In this document: positions 60,038 through 64,000 of the stretch, piece by piece
Layout of the letters: the number at the start of each line of letters is the position of its first letter
How positions within the stretch are numbered: the first letter of the stretch is position 1
Assembly (NCBI GenBank): GCA_012515235.1
Contig: JAAYYU010000176.1
Span: forward strand, 27,740 to 91,739
Reading direction: 5' to 3'
From: Candidatus Anammoximicrobium sp.
GTDB lineage: Bacteria > Planctomycetota > Planctomycetia > Pirellulales > Pirellulaceae
Length of the DNA stretch: 64,000 bases
Notes under the pieces: model-generated
Database searches by the model: none
What the model saw: the letters and a program-made list of their open reading frames with translations, nothing else
Told to the model about the DNA's origin: nothing
Translations under genes and position numbers: made by a program

Positions 60038-62407
60038 TCACACGAGCATCAGGGAAGGGTGTTCTGCCAGTTTGGGAATCGCCGCGGACAGCACGTCGTC
60101 GATGTTCTCTGCAAAAATGAACTCCATGTCCTGACGCACGTGGTCCGGCAGTTCGCGCAGGTCTTTCTCGTTCGCCTTGGGCAGAATCACCCGCCGTACG
60201 CCGGCCCGGTGCGCGGCCAGCATTTTTTCCTTGATTCCCCCCACGGGAAAGACCAGGCCGCTGAGCGTGATTTCGCCGGTCATGGCCGTATCGCTGCGGG
60301 CCGGGCAGTCGGTCAGCAGCGACGCCAGGGCCACCGCCATCGTGATCCCGGCCGACGGGCCGTCCTTGGGAGTTGCGCCGGCCGGCACGTGGATGTGAAT
60401 GCTGACCTTTTCCAGCCGCTTCTTGTCGATGCCCAGTTCGCGGCCGCGGGACAGGATGTAGCTCTGGGCAGCCTCGGCCGATTCTCGCATGACTTCGCCC
60501 AGTTGTCCGGTGAGCCTCAAGTCCTTGCCGTTGGGCAGCAGGATCGCCTCGACGTACAGCACGTCGCCGCCCGCCTCGGTCCAAGCCAGGCCCGCGGCCA
60601 CGCCCGGCGCCAGTCGCTGGCGGGCCTTCTCCGGCAGGAACCGCTCCGGGCCCAGCATCTCGCCGAGATCCGCCACGGCGACCGCCGTTGGTTCGGTGCG
60701 GCCTTCCACGACCGAGGTGGCGACCTTGCGGGCAATCCGGCCCAACGTCCGCTCCAACTCGCGGACCCCCGCCTCCCGCGTATAGTGCCCGATCACATAG
60801 TGCAGCGTTTCGCGGGGAAGGCTGATCTGGCCGGACGCTAGCCCCGCTTCTTTCACCTGTCGCGGGATCAAATACCGCTCGGCGATCTCGCGTTTTTCCT
60901 CGGCACTGTAGCCCGGCAGGCGCAGCACTTCCATGCGGTCCAACAGCGGCCGCGGAATGCTGTCCAGCGTGTTGGCCGTGGTAATGAAGAAGACCTTCGA
61001 CAGATCGAACGGCAGGTCCAGATAGTTGTCGTGAAAGGCGTGGTTCTGCGCCGGGTCCAGGATTTCCATCAGGGCCGCCGCCGGGTCGCCGCGGTAGTCG
61101 CGCCCCAGCTTGTCGATCTCGTCCAGCATCAGCAACGGATTCTTCACGCCCGCGCGGCGGATCGCCTGCAGGATGCGGCCCGGCATGGCCCCGATGTACG
61201 TGCGGCGGTGGCCGCGCAACTCGGCCTCGTCGTGCAACCCGCCCAGCGCCAGCCGCTCGAACTCGCGGCCCAAGGCTCGGGCGATGGACTGGCCCAGCGA
61301 CGTCTTGCCCACGCCCGGCGGCCCCACAAAGCACAAGATCGGCGCCTTGGCCTCCGGGTTCAACTTCATCACCGCCAGGTGTTCGACGATCCGCTGCTTG
61401 ACTTCCTTCAAGTTGAAATGGTCTTCGTCCAGGATCATCCGGGCGCGCGGCAGATCCAAATTGTCCTCCGTCGTCTTGTGCCAGGGCAGTTCCAGCACCA
61501 GATCCAAATAGGTGCGGGTCACCTGGTAGTCGGCCGCGTTGGGCGACATGCGTTCCAGTCGGCGAAGTTCCTTCTCGGCCTCCTGCCGCACCTTGTCCGG
61601 CAATTCCGCCTCCTCCATCCGCCGCCGCAACTCTTCCGTCTCCGCTTCTTCAGGACTCTTGCCGCCCAACTCTTCCTGAATGGCCTTCATCTGTTGCCGC
61701 AGCAGATACTCCCGCTGCTCGCGGCCGATCTCGGTGCTGGCTTGCGACGCAATCTTGTGCCGCAGCTGGAGCACCTGCAATTCGTAGCTCAGGAACTCGT
61801 GCATCCTCTCCAAGGCCTGTTGCCGCGTCGATGCGGCCAGCAAGGTTTGAGCCTTGGACACGTCCATGCTCAACAACGAGGCCAGCAGATACAGCTGCTG
61901 CATCATGTCCTTGGTCTGCATGACCACGTCGATCAAGGCAACAGGCGTGTGCGAAGCCAACAATTCGGAGATCTTGCCGGCCACCTCCAGCACTTCCCGG
62001 TGCAAGGCGTCCACTTCCGTGGTCTCGTCCTTCGGCTTGGGCAGCCGCCGGACCTTCAGCCGCAGATACGGCTCGCAGCTCTCGGCCTCGCCCAGCACCA
62101 CCCGATCCGTGCCGAAGACAAGCAGATGCATCGTGTCGTCTTGGCGGTCGATCTTCTTGATCGTCGCCAGCGTGCCTACTTCGTACAAATCGTCCGGGCT
62201 GATGTCGTCGGTGGCCGGGTCGCGTTGAGCCACCACGACGATCGTCTTGTCCTCGGCCGCCAACGCCGTGTCGATCGCGGTCAGCGAGGCGGGCCGCCCC
62301 ACGGTCAAGGGGAGAATCAGCTTGGGAAACAAAACGCTATTTCGGATCGGCAGCACGGGATACGCCCGTTGCCGGTCTTCATTGGCATGGATCTGGTCTT
62401 TGCGCAT
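60038..62407 (-). CDS. lon: ATP-dependent Lon protease
   Basis: This is a 789-residue cytoplasmic AAA+ protease for damaged and regulatory proteins. ATG 62407 ([20 protein letters not shown]) has GGAGAAAA a few bases upstream. The N-terminal substrate-binding domain spans about 1-300, then Walker A ([13 protein letters not shown]), Walker B ([11 protein letters not shown]) and the C-terminal Ser/Lys protease with S685 in KDGPSAGIT and K726 in GGIKEKML. All catalytic residues are present and the length is normal. The stop is followed within 4 bases by the marC remnant, which argues for loss of DNA directly downstream. A 418-base region upstream carries an inverted repeat that may regulate it. 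Confidence 0.97.
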   Translation of the reverse strand: MRKDQIHANEDRQRAYPVLPIRNSVLFPKLILPLTVGRPASLTAIDTALAAEDKTIVVVAQRDPATDDISPDDLYEVGTLATIKKIDRQDDTMHLLVFGTDRVVLGEAESCEPYLRLKVRRLPKPKDETTEVDALHREVLEVAGKISELLASHTPVALIDVVMQTKDMMQQLYLLASLLSMDVSKAQTLLAASTRQQALERMHEFLSYELQVLQLRHKIASQASTEIGREQREYLLRQQMKAIQEELGGKSPEEAETEELRRRMEEAELPDKVRQEAEKELRRLERMSPNAADYQVTRTYLDLVLELPWHKTTEDNLDLPRARMILDEDHFNLKEVKQRIVEHLAVMKLNPEAKAPILCFVGPPGVGKTSLGQSIARALGREFERLALGGLHDEAELRGHRRTYIGAMPGRILQAIRRAGVKNPLLMLDEIDKLGRDYRGDPAAALMEILDPAQNHAFHDNYLDLPFDLSKVFFITTANTLDSIPRPLLDRMEVLRLPGYSAEEKREIAERYLIPRQVKEAGLASGQISLPRETLHYVIGHYTREAGVRELERTLGRIARKVATSVVEGRTEPTAVAVADLGEMLGPERFLPEKARQRLAPGVAAGLAWTEAGGDVLYVEAILLPNGKDLRLTGQLGEVMRESAEAAQSYILSRGRELGIDKKRLEKVSIHIHVPAGATPKDGPSAGITMAVALASLLTDCPARSDTAMTGEITLSGLVFPVGGIKEKMLAAHRAGVRRVILPKANEKDLRELPDHVRQDMEFIFAENIDDVLSAAIPKLAEHPSLMLV

Positions 62408-62825
62408 CAGGTTTTCTCCGTCCTTACCGGCTTGGCAGCCTGGCCTAACTGCTTGACTGCCAAGGAATTCGCGGCGAAACGCCGAATTCTCTCCCGTGTG
62501 GCGAACTATTCTGACAAACTGCTGAGCCGTTGATTTGACAGGCTCTGCGCGTCCAAGTTCACCGATGCAACTCGCGGGCCAAGCATCATGGATAAATCGG
62601 GACAGAATTCGCGCATTCAAAACTGCAGATCCGACCTGGACGGAATTCAGGCATCCAGAATTCGTCCATCCGAGTGGGACCGGGCCTTCATCCGAATAGG
62701 GCCGCGTCTTGCCCGCGAGCGTATCTGCCGATTCGCTTGCCTCCGCCACGCCGGGATTTCCGGCCTTGCCCGTTCTCCGACCGTCTGCCGCAGCGGGACG
62801 ATTTGCGTGCGGACGCGCAGCGTCC
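62408..62825. other. Region upstream of lon, 418 bp, with inverted repeat at 62637-62668
   Basis: This separates the ABC ATPase stop from lon, both on the minus strand, so it should hold the lon promoter. TGGACGGAATTC (62637-62648) and GAATTCGTCCA (62658-62668) are inverted with a one-base bulge around AGGCATCCA. The 9-base spacing recalls CIRCE operators but the sequence does not match CIRCE. A third GAATTC at 62625-62630 is nearby. No gene is supported here. Confidence 0.45.
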
Positions 62826-63500
62826 TCAGGCCGTCCGCAGCAGGCCATCGTCCAGTTCGAAACGGTGTTGCAGCAGTTGCGCCAGTTCGCCGCTGTGGGT
62901 CACGATTACCAGCATCGCCTGCTCTTGACGCTGGAGGTCCACCAGCAAACGGCCGATTGTCAAGGCGTTGGTGCGGTCCAGGTTGCCCGTAGGCTCATCC
63001 GCCAGAATGAGCTTGGGTCGGCGGATCAAGGCGCGGGCCACCCCCACTCGCTGGCGTTCTCCTCCGGACAGTTCGGCCGGGCGATGGTCGAGCCGGTCGC
63101 TCAACCCGACGCGCTCGATCAGGTCTCTGGCTCGAAGCCTCGTCTGGTCGTCCGGCCGGCCTTCGGCCAGCGTGGGGATCAGCACGTTTTCCAGCACGGA
63201 CAACTGCGGGAGCAAATGATGATCTTGAAACACGAATCCGATGTGCCGGTTGCGGAAGCCGGCCGCACCGGACTCGTCCAACTGGAACGGATCCTGGCCA
63301 TCCAGCGTCACCGCGCCCGACGTGGGCCGGTCCAACGTTCCCAGGATGTGCAGCAGCGTGCTCTTGCCGCTGCCGCTGGGTCCGAGAATCGCGACGCTGT
63401 CACCGGCCTGGCAAGCAAAGGACACGTCCCGCAAGACGGCCAGCGGCTCGCCGCGGGTCGGGAATTGTTTCGTGACGTGATCGACGACCAATCCGGTCAT
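62826..63500 (-). CDS. LolD/MacB-type ABC transporter ATPase
   Basis: This is a 224-residue ATPase. ATG 63500 follows GGAGGAG. It contains Walker A ILGPSGSGKSTLLHILGTLD, Q-loop FVFQDHHLLPQLS, signature LSGGERQRVGVARAL, Walker B LILADEPTGNLD and the switch His in IVTHSGE. The IGFVFQDHHLLPQLSVLENV region is typical of the LolD/FtsE/MacB subgroup that powers FtsX/ABC3 permeases. No permease gene is adjacent within the window. It may serve the large permease at 18481-22041 or one beyond the right edge. It is followed by the lon regulatory region. Confidence 0.93.
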   Translation of the reverse strand: MTGLVVDHVTKQFPTRGEPLAVLRDVSFACQAGDSVAILGPSGSGKSTLLHILGTLDRPTSGAVTLDGQDPFQLDESGAAGFRNRHIGFVFQDHHLLPQLSVLENVLIPTLAEGRPDDQTRLRARDLIERVGLSDRLDHRPAELSGGERQRVGVARALIRRPKLILADEPTGNLDRTNALTIGRLLVDLQRQEQAMLVIVTHSGELAQLLQHRFELDDGLLRTA

Positions 63501-63521
63501 GGGGCGCGGCTCCTCCTGCCG

Positions 63522-64000
63522 TCACGGCCCGGCCGCCGGAGGGCTCAACAGCCCCAGGCAACCCAGCCCGTAGAACGTGTATTCGACGTCAACATCGGCA
63601 TCCCAGATGGCTCCGCAGAAGCCGCCGTCGGGCCGTTCCAGAATGCGGGCAAACCGCAATGCTGCCGAGGGTTCGATCGCGTCCAACCCGCGCAGGTCGG
63701 TCAACGTCACGACGCCCGTAAAGGTGCTCAGCAGATCCGCGACCGGAATCCGTGTGTTGGCGCGCAGCCCGCCCTCTTCGGTTTGCATCTCGCCCAGGAA
63801 GTCTACCGTGCGGTCGGCCGTTTCGTGATCCAGCGCGTCCAACAGTTGCAGGGCGCCAACCCCGGCAGCGGAAGGATTCGTGCCGGCCCGCTTGGCCGCC
63901 CGCACGTCGCGAAAGCCGCCGGTCTCGCAACGCTGAGACAGCAGGAACTCGACCAGTCGCTCGGGCCGCGGCAGCGGCCGGTCGATCAGTTGCAGGCAAA
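63522..64000 (-). CDS. Prenyltransferase/squalene-oxidase-repeat protein, 5' end outside window
   Basis: The frame is open to the right edge, so only the last ~158 residues are present. They contain two alpha/alpha-barrel repeats with the QW/Gly-rich signature of prenyltransferase beta subunits: CETGGFRDVRAAKRAGTNPS, then ALQLLDALDHETADRTVDFL with MQTEEGGLRANTRIP, and RPDGGFCGAIWDADVDVEYT with FYGLGCLGLLS. Relatives include geranylgeranyl-transferase beta-like and terpene-cyclase proteins; the bacterial ones are usually of unknown substrate. The ABC ATPase gene starts 21 bases downstream. Confidence 0.68.
   Translation of the reverse strand, partial: CLQLIDRPLPRPERLVEFLLSQRCETGGFRDVRAAKRAGTNPSAAGVGALQLLDALDHETADRTVDFLGEMQTEEGGLRANTRIPVADLLSTFTGVVTLTDLRGLDAIEPSAALRFARILERPDGGFCGAIWDADVDVEYTFYGLGCLGLLSPPAAGP

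Noticed and set aside
62637..62668. CIRCE operator upstream of lon
   Set aside because: The spacing is similar but the arms do not match TTAGCACTC/GAGTGCTAA.

Overview
The window is GC-rich and almost fully coding. It carries neither rRNA nor any tRNA that I could recognise. It most likely comes from a planctomycete, probably Pirellulales-like. The clues are a pilin-like DUF1559 protein (32397-33368), several PLP-dependent DegT-family enzymes with Tat leaders, large secreted carbohydrate-active proteins, an FHA-GAF-PP2C signalling protein, and few long operons. The taxonomic call is inference from gene families; there is no rRNA here to test it.

Left part (1-16000): a truncated GH42-like protein and a secreted GH-like TIM-barrel protein are followed by a Tat-exported DegT-family aminotransferase and a secreted M14-like protein. 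On the minus strand, an FHA-GAF-PP2C phosphatase is paired with an Ala-rich protein. Next come a PAP2 phosphatase, a small secreted protein, a CDF metal transporter and, on the minus strand, a GH106-type rhamnosidase.

Middle part (16000-42000): a HEAT-repeat/discoidin-like secreted protein lies next to a very large ABC3/FtsX-type permease. A neutral-ceramidase-family protein, an M14 carboxypeptidase, an AlkA-type glycosylase, a GH10 xylanase and DNA polymerase IV follow. Two secreted esterases (BD-FAE-like and SGNH) are on the minus strand. Then come the DUF1559 protein with a CBM9/TIM-barrel protein, and a four-gene run (alpha/beta hydrolase, condensation-fold acyltransferase, DegT aminotransferase, Gfo/Idh/MocA dehydrogenase) that looks like a small biosynthetic or sugar-modifying unit. 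Two copies of a ~96 bp perfect or near-perfect inverted-repeat element (23673-23769 and 36522-36617) sit in intergenic DNA and look like non-autonomous REP/MITE elements.

Right part (42000-64000): the minus strand carries a large SGNH protein, an M19 dipeptidase and a tight operon of a histidine-phosphatase-fold protein without its catalytic histidines, accD and a Ser/Thr kinase. zwf is on the plus strand. Back on the minus strand, a GH63-type glucosidase precedes an 849-residue redox fusion (rubredoxin-like knuckle, FAD/NAD oxidoreductase, rubredoxin, three membrane helices, two cytochrome c motifs), and a 32-residue membrane peptide lies just beyond. Two more Tat-exported DegT enzymes in tandem, nth, a 3' remnant of a marC-type gene, lon, a LolD-like ABC ATPase and a truncated prenyltransferase-repeat protein complete the window.

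Taken together this is mostly an extracytoplasmic glycan-degradation and modification region with housekeeping genes between. The most unusual items are the redox fusion, the three exported PLP enzymes, the pseudo-phosphatase/accD/kinase operon and the inverted-repeat elements.
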